From assembly GCA_030737835.1 (NCBI GenBank), contig JAUJYN010000020.1, forward strand, positions 2,728,001 through 2,792,000: a DNA stretch of 64,000 nucleotides, written 5' to 3'. Numbering within the stretch: position 1 is the first letter of the stretch; the number at the start of each line of letters is the position of its first letter. Of this stretch, positions 1 to 10,966 are shown piece after piece. The notes below the pieces were generated by a model. It was not told where the DNA came from, did no database searches, and saw only the letters and a program-made list of their open reading frames with translations. The position numbers were made by a program, and so were the translations under genes. The DNA is from Acorus gramineus. Its lineage: Eukaryota > Streptophyta > Magnoliopsida > Acorales > Acoraceae.

Positions 1-142
1 TGCATTTTTAACACACTGTAGAGTTTTGTTTTTAGTATATTGTGTTTTCAATCAAGGTTAACCAAATAAAATATTCACAGAATATTCATCATCTATCAAT
101 AAAATTTTTATTCAGGGGGTTATTTGGATTTACTAGTGTTTT

Positions 143-215
143 CAGGGGGTTGTATGAATTTTAAGAAAAGTTAGGGGGTTATATGAATTTTAAGAAAAGT
201 TAGGGGGTTATATGG
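143..215. repeat. Short tandem repeat, about 29-bp unit
   Basis: Roughly two and a half copies of a unit beginning AGGGGGTTATATG, then AATTTTAAGAAAAGTT. The related AGGGGGTTATTTGG upstream suggests an older, longer array. No function is evident. Confidence 0.8.
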
Positions 216-1869
216 ATTTCAGTCAGATTTCAGGGGGGGGGGGGAGCTGTATGGATTTTTCCCAATAAAAAAATAACTAATAGACCAAATGACAGTCATA
301 TAAGTGAGCAGTTTAATGCAAATTAATCTAACAGTTAAATGTCATATGCATTAATCCCACCACCAAATGACAGTCTGAATGATCAGGTCAGCCACTTGAG
401 CATGATCTATTACTCACGGATGAAGCTTGAAGTAGTAGCTCAAGATTCCACACAGTTTTCCCCAATATATGTAAATAAAACCATTAAACCCACTGCACAT
501 TAGAATAAAAAACAAATGTATCTTTTTCAAATAGAGATTCCTGGCATAGCATTCACTTAAGCCTCAATGCATGGGGATGACAACATTACAAGAGAGATAC
601 TCCTGAACCTCGACACTTCATAAAAAATAAAAAATAAATATTTGAAAGTGGAAGTTGGAACAAACCCAAAAAGTTTCCTTTGGAAAGGGTGTTCAGGACA
701 AAGAGCTTTCAGTCAGACATGAAAATAAATCTGCAGAAAATAGTTGCTTTAATATAGATAGCCAACAAGAACAGTAGTGGCAAAGATACAATATTATGGT
801 TACTGAAGGGCTCCTGCAAACAAAACCACACTTGCTAGAATGGAATCACTTTAATAGCCCCAAAATTTCTCAAACTCTTCAGGAGGTTAAGTGAAATCCT
901 CTCCAATTTTGGATGGTAACCTGGTGCTTTGAAGAAGCAATCAAAACATATTTTCCATGAGTGACTGGAATATCCAGAAGCAAACATTCTACTCGAAAAT
1001 TGTGGAGAAAGGAGAGAAAGCAGACATATATGTTCTCTGTCTCGCAACAAACTACTCCCTCATTTAGGGAGGGCAGTCAAAAGTAAACCTCTTTCCAAAT
1101 TTCCAGTAAATTTACATATATCCACTTGGTCGAGGATGATATCCATGATTGCTTGCACCTATGGCAGGGTTGCAGATGCCTTTCAAATTATGGAGGGATT
1201 GGTGATCCTGTGCCAATACTGAGGAGAGACCTCTCAAAGGAGGAGAATATGGAGAAGGCTGCAGCTTTGCTAAGAGCCTAAGACTTCTTCAGGAGGTTAT
1301 CATTAACCCAACATCAGATTATACCGTAGTATGAAAAAGGAAAGCTGATTTGGAATCCCCTGTCATTTCCTTCTACAAGGAAATATCCCCTGCTAGATGG
1401 GTGAGATCTCCAAGGCTTGGTGATTCTGACAAAAGATTACTAAATGAAATTTCTTAAAGTACTTCCCTTTGAATGTTCAAACCTTTATGTGGGATTTGAT
1501 ATTTAACAAAATCCTTACAAAACTCAAAAGAGCTGTATGGGATATGGAGAACCACCTATGCTGTGACTTTTGTGGGGAACGGATTGAGATATCTAAGCAT
1601 TTGTTTCTCACCTTCAGCAAATTAGTTTAGGAAAAGCCAAAAGGTCAGAGATGCATGGGAAAAGCCCTTTAGAATGAGACGATTGAAAAGCTTTTGTGGA
1701 GTTTACAGGTTAAAAAGAAGAATGGAGACTTGAGCAAAAAGAACTTGCATACCATGATCCCACATGAAGTCTGTTGGGACATTTGGCCCACAAGGACATG
1801 CAAAACTTTTTGAAAGGAGAGACACCTATGTTGAGCTTCCTACAAGACTATTGTCCTGGGTGGGGGGCC

Positions 1870-1872
<3 letters not shown>

Positions 1873-1901
<29 letters not shown>

Positions 1902-1902
1902 A
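1873..1902. repeat. (TA)n microsatellite
   Basis: Uninterrupted TA dinucleotide tract of about 14 units in non-coding DNA. Confidence 0.95.
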
Positions 1903-3606
1903 TCCTGGAAAACTTCAGCGATGTTGAATAGATCAGATAAAGATATATATACAAGGCATATCATCAGCCAAAAAAAATAAACCACTGGTGCTGCAATAAG
2001 TGTATCGCGCACAGTGTGAAAGATTAATAGAGGATGAATGAAAACAAGGAATGTCTTCATAACATCAGCCATAGTATGAATCAGCCTGACACATTGATCT
2101 TTATAGTGTCATATTCAGTCCCCTTAGGGCTCTTCTTTTATTTTTTCCTTTTTTTTTGGAAGAAGATCTCTATTTGACAACTATATCATTTGGAGTCTCA
2201 GCGTGCCGATTAAAAAAACTACGGCGAAGTTACTCCCAGCTTCTGTTTTAAAAAAAGAAAAAAGAAAAGAAAAGAAAAGAAAAAGTGGTATATAAACTTA
2301 ATGTTGTTTGACATTACATCTTGGAAGATATAATCAGTGATGTCAGACATAGTTTCCAAAAGTTCCATGCATTCACGTCGGACTCAGAAATGATGTCAAT
2401 ATGCTATATGGCGTATGGCTCTAAAACATGGAAACTCAGTGTTTGTGTTACAGAGGGTGAAAGGCCATCATCCAGAGCAGTCTCACATAAATTAAGGTAT
2501 TGAGAGGATAAAAGGCTGCTCTAATGACTCGAACCCAGGACTTTGTCCTATTAATCAAAGGACATTACCCTTGTTATGGGTTGAGGTAATGAATTTTTCA
2601 TCCAACTGTTTCTGGATCAAACTAGTGAATTCAGAAAGAATTACAAATTCCATAGTATTATATACACTTGAGTTGACTTGATATCAGGTCAGAAAGCTTG
2701 CAAAATGGCACCACGAGAGTGTAATGAGTTTGGACCCACTCCTGACCATGCCACCAATGATTCTATTTCAGAAAAGATAAATGAAAAGTTCCACTTGATC
2801 TGGTTGGGGATAGAGTGTTTGGTCATAGTGCTAGATAGGCATGCCTCAACCCCCTTCTGATACGGGAATAAACCTCGAACAATAACAGGAACAAGAAAAA
2901 AAAAACCCTTTATTCTACCTGTTTGCACAAAATGAACAGAATAAAAAAACATTCCCCATTCTTGATACCCCAGATGTACCAGACAGAAATTCCATGGGAG
3001 GGCTGGAATAACCTTAAGTATTCATCCATGAAATCCTTTCACATACCCATGTAGAATGCACGAATTAATACCCAGGTTCTTATACACGAATTAATCAAAA
3101 TGATACAGTAGGAGTCTTTTTCTTGTCCTACTAGAATAATTATCCTATTCCACTTATTCCCATTCCCAAACCAAATGACGCAAAAGAACATCTAAATACA
3201 CATTGAGATTAGCGAATTCGCTAACCTTTCACTCAAAATTGAGATCAGACCAGTCTGATAACTCTAATCTAGAAAGAGAATTCTTCATTCCTCGATAATC
3301 AAATTCTAACAGATTCCACGGGAAGAATAAAAGAAATGGCCACACAAATGAAGGATTCGAAGCGCCATTTACACAGGTGCTCCAGCAGCACAAACTCATT
3401 CCAAATCTAATCTACTTCTCAAATCAGCTTGAACTTCAAAAGAACAACAAAAAAAAAAAAAAAAAACGATAATGTCATGCGAATTATACACCGATCCCCC
3501 CAAAAAAACCACACCAACCTAAAAAAATCTACAGATCTCGCAACGAATCATGTAAAGATAACCAATTGATGCAAATCTTGGGGAAAAGGTCGGGGTTCGA
3601 CTTCAC

Positions 3607-3795
3607 CTGATGGAGGTGATCCGCGGTGGAGACGGTCTGGCGGTCCCAGACGACGAAGGTGACGACGACGAAGGCGATGAGGAGGAGAGCCAGTCGTTTC
3701 GGGCGATTGAGGTAGTACGACGGGTTGAGGTACCTCCACCTGCTGTTGCTCGACTGAACCCACGGTCTTCCTCCGCCTCCGCCGCTCCGACCCAT
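3607..3795 (-). CDS. MNS: First exon resembling plant class I alpha-1,2-mannosidase (MNS type), partial
   Basis: Seen: a 63-codon open exon beginning with ATG. It has a Gly/Ser-rich cytosolic tail, the block WRYLNPSYYLNRPKRLA, one hydrophobic segment at about residues 35-51, then WDRQT. The exon stops at a good donor (CAG|GTGAAG, intron from 3606). Known: plant Golgi alpha-mannosidase I proteins (MNS1/MNS2) are type II membrane proteins with very similar N-termini (WRY.NP.YYL.RPKRLAL, a membrane anchor, WDRQT); they trim Man8GlcNAc2 N-glycans in the Golgi. Inferred: this encodes the cytosolic tail and membrane anchor, and the catalytic GH47 domain lies on exons further left. None was found in the 3.6 kb available, so either intron 1 is long or this is a stray first exon. 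The residues after WDRQT differ from the usual form. Confidence 0.62.
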
Positions 3796-4082
3796 TCAAA
3801 GATCCAGGTCTCTCTCTCTCTCTCTCTCTCGAATTCGATCGAGTCGCCACCGGAAGGAGAGGAGCTTCCGCTTTGGAACGGATGAAATGGTGACTCTGTT
3901 TGTGCGTGTGTGTGTGTTTGTTTGGCACGGGTTTGGCAAGTTTAACCGGGGCTGGAATCTCTACTGAGAAACGTCAAATGTATCGCTATTTACGGTACAA
4001 GAGTTTGCTCTGTTGCCCGAAATATAGAAAAAAACCAGGCAAATGTCTTGTCGGTCACCTAACCCCTGCATCATCCCAATCA
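3796..4082 (-). promoter_or_regulatory. Putative 5' UTR and promoter-proximal region of the MNS-like exon
   Basis: Immediately upstream (minus strand) of the ATG at 3795 there is a pure CT/GA run near 3810-3830, and a GT/CA microsatellite at about 3900-3920. CT-rich microsatellites are common in plant 5' leaders. No TATA box could be assigned with confidence. The hAT element at 4091-4889 sits about 300 bp upstream of the start codon. Confidence 0.4.
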
Positions 4083-4090
4083 CCTGGTAT

Positions 4091-4889
4091 CAGGCCTGTC
4101 AACGGGTTGGGTCCGGGTCGGGTCGGGGTGGACCCGGACCTGACCCGTGACAGGACCCTGCGGGTCCGGGTCCAACCCAAGACCTAGTAGGTCCAGGGAA
4201 ATGTGGACCCGGACCCGGACCCGGATGGTTGGGTAAAAAAAAAAAAAAAGAGAGAAGAGCTCATGTATTTGTTTGTCTTATCATTCTATTTGAAATTTTT
4301 TGTAATAAAACATTATTGTTAATGAGACTATGTTTGAATATAATTTTATACAATTCAAAAGAAGTAAATGAATTATTAAACAACATCCAAAACAATAATT
4401 ACTAACATAAAAACATATTAACTTAAATAATAAACATAACTAACCTAAACAACATTCAAAACAATATTAACCTAAACAGCATTCAAAACACTAACATATT
4501 AACCTAAATAATAAACATAAATCATGCAACAAACTAATTAATCATACAAATTCAAATGCTAATAAGTTAATTGTCCAAAATAAACCGATTTATAGGCTTG
4601 TTATGATTATGATTTATGAACTTGTAGATACAAAAATAAGTTAAGTAAGAAATAAAATTATGTATCAACTAATACTAATAGTCTTATATTATATGAACAT
4701 ATATTAAAAAAACAGTCGGGTCCAACGGATCGGGGCGGGGTGGACCCGGACCCGACCCGTTTGTTTGCTCGGGTCCGCCGGGTCGGGTCCAACTCGGGTC
4801 GGGTCCAAATCGGGTCGGGTATATTACACATGTAATCGGGTCTAGGTCGGGTCGGGTCCGGGTCTGGACCCGACCCGTTGACAGGCCTA
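4091..4889. mobile_element. Non-autonomous hAT-type transposon with 8-bp TSD
   Basis: Terminal inverted repeats CAGGCCTGTCAACGGGT (left) and, reading inward from the right end, TAGGCCTGTCAACGGGT. They are flanked by a perfect 8-bp direct duplication CCTGGTAT (4083-4090 and 4890-4897). An 8-bp TSD and a CA-starting TIR are hallmarks of hAT elements. Subterminal regions are packed with GGGTCSGGTC / GACCCGGACC motifs on both strands, as expected for clustered transposase-binding sites. The 799-bp element has an AT-rich centre and no transposase ORF, so it would need a transposase supplied in trans. Confidence 0.92.
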
Positions 4890-4897
4890 CCTGGTAT

Positions 4898-5313
4898 AAC
4901 TTTTGTAGTTTTTGCTATCTCAATTATGTACTCGGTAGCCCTCTCCGCTCACTGTAGTGAAATACATGTTTAATTGATGTCAAACTTTTTGTTTCACGAG
5001 CGGTCTGGATTCAGATGTTCTGATTCGAGATGACATGGATCCATGAATTGCTGGTGAGGTGACTTCAACACGTCGATATTGATCTGATCTCACATCGATA
5101 TGGTGTCAGCCGATGAACCTCTGACGATATGAGATCAGAGAGGAAATTTAGGGGTCTGAGTGAGTTTGAGTGTCTGAATGTTCGTATCATTCGGATGGGA
5201 TACCCCTCTATCTATAGACGATGATAGCGTGTCAAGCACGTTTTTGTTGACGTGGAAGAATATTCCACGTGGACCGAGGATAGAGCGGCACATGTGCATG
5301 CCCTTTCTTCTTT
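4898..5313. other. Unassigned intergenic DNA
   Basis: Short stretch between the hAT element and the first solo LTR. No gene, RNA or repeat could be supported. Confidence 0.5.
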
Positions 5314-5318
5314 GACTG

Positions 5319-8300
5319 TGTCACGCCCCGGGCGTCCCCGAGACGCGACAAGTGTATATAAAATATCAGAATCTACACAGGAGGTCAATAATATATCATA
5401 CACAAGCAACCAGAATGACACACAGACAACAAAAGCAGGGCTGACATGATATAAACACCAAATGCGGAAGCTAAAGACTGAATCTGTAATCAAAACACAC
5501 TACAGACTCCATACATAATCACATGTCCTGTGAGAGCCAATATACATACAAAGACATCCACATACAACACAATCGCGTGCCCAAGCACGGAAAATAATAC
5601 ATACAAGCACAAGGGATGCTGATAGCCTCTGATACTCGCGGGACGTGGCGCTACTCCGCTACTGATGAAATCCCTCGGGGAGCTCCTCCTCCAGATCCGA
5701 CTCAGATGACACTGAAGAAAATATTATGCGAGGGGTGAGCCACACGCTCAGTGAACGGCACAACCCATGCATCACAGACAATATTGACCACAACCAGATA
5801 ATCTTTATAATCCACAAACACATTACCATAGCCACAAATAACAACAACTCCGCAACCTAGTGGGTCGCTACCGCCAACCCACTACACCCTCACCCTCACC
5901 CTCAATGGGTGACCAAGGATATTGGGACTAACTGCACAAAACCAGCGGGTCGCTTCAGCCAACCCGCTACACCCTCACCCTCACCCTCGATGGGTGACCA
6001 AGGATATTGGGACTTACAATCCAGTGGGTCGCCACATCGCCGGCCCACCATACCCTCACCCTCACCCTCACCCTCAACAGGTGACCTAGGCTCTTGGGAC
6101 TGACTAGGCTGTTGGTCACCCTTGGTCCACCGGTAGTCTCTCCTCACTCCGTAGGTCGTTTGGCCACTCCCACGTTCAGCACAGTCCTTCTACCAGATCA
6201 GGAGGCGCCTACTACTGGGAGCCCCTGCACGGGACAACCTGTCTAACGCTGAGGTAGTCTCTACACGGATCCAACGAAGGGAACAGAACAGCCTATCCAT
6301 CGCATATGATCCACTTGGATCCGCAGACAACACACCATAACAACACTAATGTTCTGAATTCCTCAGAACCCACCAGGGCGCATAACTACGATGCGGGGAA
6401 CATGCATAAGGTTATAACAAGGGTGGAATATCATTGGGGGAAAGAAACTTGGGAGGGCAGCGTGAGTTCCCGTTATAGGACACCCCGACAACCAAACAAG
6501 GAACACGGTGTACCCTAACCCGGGTCTCACCGCTGTCCTCGCAAGGCCCCTCCCCTATAATATTCACTATAACATGCAATTTTAACGAATACTAGCATTT
6601 AATTCAATAAATAAACTAGTAGGGCACATGCATCGGTCGGGCTTTCTAACATGGAAACAGGGGACATGGTGCATGGCTCATACACATATCCTAAGGGTGC
6701 AAGTCCCTAACATGCAAAGTCTAGGGTAACATGCATTCTACAATTAAATCATGCTCGCATGATATACAAATTACAACATGCCAATATTCATCCATGGTGC
6801 CCCAGGAGAGGTCGGTATACGCCCAAGTGCGTATAACACCTCTCTACTGGGTTGGATTGTCCCACTCACCAGAGATCGGGGTCGTCGCGCGACCGTCCGT
6901 CTAGATCTGCAAGACAGACATTCAATATGGTGAGAACAATACATAAATACACAAAAATACATCTAAAATACCTTACACTCGGACAAACGTACATACGGCC
7001 CGTACGCACGCGTATCCGAGCATCCCGACTCACTCCCGAACCCACCGGGCAACCGCACGCACGGCCACCCGCCTCGGGCGCACCGCCGAGCCCCCGGCCC
7101 GCGCGCCCGGACAGCCTGCCGAGCATCTGCCCGCAAGCCCCGGACACACTGCACGCCCGTGCGCACCGCGCGTCCGGCCCTGGGTGCACCCGCACGCACC
7201 GCGCCCCCGCGCAGCGCCCGCACGCACCCCCCGCCTGCACTGCGCCCCAGCGCAGCGCCCAGCACTCCCTGCCGCACGCCCGAGTGCCCTGCGCCCCACG
7301 CGCAGCACCCGCGCGCGCCCCGCGCACACCCCGCGCACACCACGCGAGCACGCCGCACACCCCGCGCGCCCAGCGCCTCGCCCTGCGCGCACACCACGCG
7401 AGCACGCTGCATGCCCCGCGCGCCCAGCGCCTCGCCCTGCGCGCACCGCCAGCTCCGCCCCCGCGCGCACCGCCGGCTCCGCCCCGCGCGCACCCTGCAT
7501 GACGCCCCGCAGCGGTGCCCAGCGCCCAGCACCCTCGGCCAGCACCCGGTACCCGAGACCCAGCACCCAGCACCCGGGACCCTCACCCAGCGTCCACGCG
7601 CACGCCCGCGCAGCACGCGCCCAGCGCGCTTGCCAGCCTGCCCGCGCTGCTGCCCGCGTTGCCTGCCTGCGCGCGTCGCCGAGTGGCCCGAGCACCGCTC
7701 GCCTGCCCGCCCGGGGCACTGCCCGCCTGATGCCCGAGCGCCCCTGCCCTGCTCGCCTGCGCGCCCAGCCAGCTCGCCCGGCCTGCCAGCGCGCACAGCC
7801 CAGCAGCCTGCTCCGTACGCCTCTCCCTGCACCCCGAGCGCACGCCCGCGCGCGCACCCGCGCGCACGCGCTCGCGCGCCCAGCAAACTGGTGCACCTGC
7901 TCCCAGCCTACCCGAGCTAGCCCTGCCAGCCTGCCCAGCGCACACGCCCAGCCCTGCTGGCCTCCAGCGCCAGCCGAGCGCCCGCACGCCCAGCCCTGCT
8001 GGCCCCCAGCACCGCCCGAGCGCACGCCCGCGCGCGCGCGCGCATCCGCGCCAGCCACTGCGCCAGCACCACCCTGCGCTGCTGCCCTGCCGGGACAGCA
8101 GCCCGCCAGCCCGAGCTGCAAGCCTGTCAGCCCGAGCTCCTCTTCCACCCACCTCCGACCACCACCACAGCCTCCGACCACCTCCCACAGTCCCCCGACG
8201 GCCACCTACCGCCGCCAACCTCCACCCAACCCCATTTCCACCCTCCTAGCATACATCTAAGCAAGAAAGAGAGGAAAAAGAGGCTTACCAAGGGGAGGAA

Positions 8301-8879
8301 GGGAAGTCCGGTTGCTCTCCGCGCACCGAAATCTCTCCCAAAGGGCTTCCAACGCCCGGATCTACCTCCACCTCCGAAATGGGCCAAAACAGAGGAGAAG
8401 AGAGGGCGGACGGAGGGGCAAATCTCGCCGGAAAAGGGATTTGAAACCACCGGGGTGTAGATCGGGACCCGATCTACACTTCCTAGGTTTTAACTTTTAA
8501 GCTTTGAGGGGTCTAAGGGCCTCAAAAGCAAGAAAAACGGAGGAGAGGAGAGAGAGGGCTCAAGGTAGGGGATGATGAATAGTGCCAGATATTTTTAGCT
8601 CACCTCTTATATGTACGAGCGACTTAAAATACCCGGATACGCCCCGGAACTGTGAAATTTCGGAAACGTTACCGGAATTCGATGAAATTTTTGTGAGAGG
8701 CCTAAAATGGCACCAGGACACCAAATATGCAGTCGGATTTTCAATCGGAGTCCTCTAACTCAGGACGATAGCTAAATGTCCAAAAATTAGCTGTTCCGAT
8801 CGAAAACCGAAAAAAACAAAAAAAACTGCCAAAACGCTCCAACGGTTACCAGCAGGTTAAAAGTGACACATATTTAACA
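5319..8879 (-). mobile_element. Solo LTR A of chromovirus family T1, TSD GACTG
   Basis: On the plus strand it starts TGTCACGCCCC and ends GTGACACATATTTAACA, the reverse complement of the T1 LTR. It is flanked by a perfect 5-bp duplication GACTG (5314-5318, 8880-8884). Length is 3,561 bp with no internal retrotransposon sequence, so it is a solo LTR left by LTR-LTR recombination. In LTR orientation: U3-like segment and TATA-like CATATAAG near 8610, donor-like CTTG|GTAAGC (intron from 8288), CpG-rich core (about 6990-8240), mini-exon 6870-6906 (37 nt, unlike the usual 36), distal acceptor near 5712 and the acidic tail reading frame ending at 5659. It belongs to the same subtype as the copy at 47714-51371. 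Confidence 0.95.
5860..6110 (-). repeat. LTR minisatellite of hairpin plus (GGGTGA)n units, 3 copies
   Basis: Three units of about 82 bp. Each has a small palindrome and an ACCCTC/GAGGGT run. Stems: GTGGGT (5860-5865) with ACCCAC (5877-5882); GCGGGT (5945-5950) with ACCCGC (5962-5967); GTGGGTCG (6024-6031) with CGGCCCAC (6041-6048). The second stem position changes on both sides together (T-A to C-G). On the LTR sense strand the GGGTGA runs have G-quadruplex potential. Confidence 0.8.
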
Positions 8880-8884
8880 GACTG

Positions 8885-10118
8885 AGTCAACCAAAAGACC
8901 TAGCGATAACTGTCATGTCCTTTTGGATGTATTTACATTATTAGATATATTTTTTTGTAAATATTCTGAAAATGAATGGATCCCATGTGGCTCAGAGTTC
9001 TTCATGCTACAGGCGCTCGATCCTCAGGTGATCCTTACACCTCTAGCGCTTGTGGTCATGAGGAGGTGCAATTCGAGGTGGACCTCGGACCCCAAGGTGA
9101 GCATTATTCATCTTTGATGTAACTCTTCCTTTTTTATTCTTTACTTATTCCTTATTCAACTAAAGCATATTTTATCTTCTACATACCTTATTTTAAAAAT
9201 CATATTTTTATAAATAATATCATTCAATTTATTAGAGCATAATTTTAATTTTTTTATAGTACATATCTCATTCAATAAGGTATATAATTTTTAAGAAAAA
9301 TAAAAACATGAACAGATTATGTTTTTTACTGTAAAATGGAATGAATGAGTATAACGTTTCCCTTTTCTTCAGTGAAGACAATCTCCCAGATAGTCCATAT
9401 ACTTTCATAACTAACAATTGAGGTATATATCTCCTTGAACAAGGTACATACCTCATTAGTAATTTTTTATAGGATTCGATTATTTCATATAAATAGTTTA
9501 TTAGATGAAGTTTGCTATTAAAAAAAATCAGTGTGCCTGCAATGCAAGTAGGATAGTCCCACGGATCGTTCTTAACATTATTATTTCTTTTAATACTAAA
9601 ATTAATTAATCAAGAACAGTGAAAAAAATATTTGTTTTATGGAAATTATTATTTGTCAACCTTTTCACGAGTGTAGTAGAATACTAAAGTCATGTTACAA
9701 CATCGATTTATAATTTATAGATTATAACTTGTACATAATAGATTTTAGTTTTCCTTAAACACAATAGAAATGTTTATTATAGCTATTAAAAAATAGCAAA
9801 TAAGCAGCCGGTGATTTTTTTGGAATAAACTGTAAAGCAATTTGTTATGTAATTATTAACAATACACTTTTAAGTAATTGAACTGAAAAAATTGATGCAA
9901 TGTTTGTTTGTAATAAAGGGACATAATTGTTATTCGAGTGTAAGATTAAAGGCATTGTGTCCAAAATGAAAATCATATATACCCAAAAGAACCATTGACC
10001 CTGGTTTTAGATTACGACTCTTTTTAAGTTATTTAGCTTAAATAATATCTAATAAGTTTAAACAAATATGTCTGAATAGCTTATTTTTCACTAGAAGCTA
10101 AAAGTTACAACTTAAAAA
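8885..10118. other. AT-rich intergenic DNA, no gene seen
   Basis: No exon-like open frame, RNA gene or identifiable element. It continues the target sequence of solo LTR A, across the GACTG duplication. Confidence 0.5.
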
Positions 10119-10567
10119 TTTAGTTTTTTTACATATATACGTCTCTTAAAATCTATTTATTATGGAATTACCCTTCTTATATCCTAGATGGTGGTAAAAA
10201 TACCCTTGTAATATTTAAAAATAATACAACGATACTCCTGTGGTTAGTTGCCGTGATGTTTGTTTAGGAAGAATCCGTTAATCACCATTAAGTCCACGTA
10301 AAATGTTCAAAATATCCTCCTAGAGGCCAAAATAATGGCCGAACTCCATCTCCTTCTTCCTCTTTCATTCTTCTCCCTTTCTTCTTCATTTTGTTTGTGC
10401 CAAACTCTTTTCTCTTTCTCCTCCACAACACCTCATCAATTTCGTGGGTTTTCAAGGGGCTTTTTTAGGTGGATTGATTAGGGTTTCGATTTGAGAAGAA
10501 TTTGGGTTCAATTTGCGTTTGGTTGGTGTGAGTTAGGGTTTTAGGGGAAAAGAAAAGAGGAGATAAA

Positions 10568-10601
<34 letters not shown>

Positions 10602-10823
10602 CATGCATGGGTTTATTAGGGTTGGTAGTTTAAGTGGGGGTAAATAGGTAATTTCATAGGGTAGGATGAAGAGATTGACCATGGTTCACTCTGGATTTTA
10701 AAAGTTGACTAACGGAAATGCATTTTTACACTACTTTTAAATATTTGTCGAAGATATAAGAGGGGTAATTCTGCAAAAACAGATTAGAAGAGGGGTATAT
10801 ATACAAAAAAAAAAAAACCTAAA
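10119..10823. mobile_element. Degenerate TIR element (MITE or Mutator-like), about 0.7 kb
   Basis: Left end (TTTAG, T-run, CATATATAC, then GAATTACCCTTCTTATATC) and the reverse complement of the right end (TTTAGG, T-run, GTATATATAC, then GAATTACCCCTCTTATATC) form long imperfect terminal inverted repeats of roughly 90-100 bp. No transposase ORF is present and no clear TSD could be read. Long TIRs with little coding content suit a Mutator-like MITE; the superfamily assignment is inference. A GA microsatellite lies inside near 10570-10600. Confidence 0.55.
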
Positions 10824-10966
10824 AGTTTAAACACCTAAGAATAAACTCAATGCTTTAATTCATCACATATGAGAAACGTGGATCTCGGGATCTTGAAAAT
10901 ATGTATCAAAAAAAGCAAAGTAATCATTGGTTGTGATGAAAAACAATAATTATTAATGATTCTAAT

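Larger units (their letters stand above)
1..3528. other. AT-rich non-coding DNA, probably including intron 1 of the downstream minus-strand gene
   Basis: No convincing exon was found on either strand. The stretch holds a short tandem repeat near 143-215, a G homopolymer near 232-244, a TA microsatellite near 1873-1902 and an A/AAAAG-rich run near 2246-2284. If the exon at 3607-3795 belongs to a complete gene, its first intron would run leftward through this region. None of the later alpha-mannosidase exons was recognised here. Around 1500-1640 a plus-strand reading has a Cys-Asp-Phe-Cys ... His-Leu-Phe pattern like a decayed LINE zinc-binding tail, but it is too broken to annotate. Confidence 0.5.

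Noticed and set aside
835..1050. Minus-strand open frame of about 70 codons
   Set aside because: No recognisable domain and no splice context linking it to the MNS-like exon.
1440..1640. Possible LINE reverse-transcriptase zinc-binding remnant
   Set aside because: Only one short CDFCGE...HLF pattern in a frame with several stops; too weak to annotate.
5880..6100. CCCTCA/GGGTGA runs as telomeric repeats or a CRISPR-like array
   Set aside because: The units belong to the LTR minisatellite, have the wrong sequence for plant telomeres (TTTAGGG), and have no spacers.
6852..8260. Long open frames on both strands rich in Ala, Arg, Pro, Gly (similar ones at 17124-18202, 24163-25084, 38266-39209, 49274-50478 and elsewhere)
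   Set aside because: They lie in the CpG-rich low-complexity LTR core, are open in several frames at once, are not conserved in length between copies, and have no protein-like composition.
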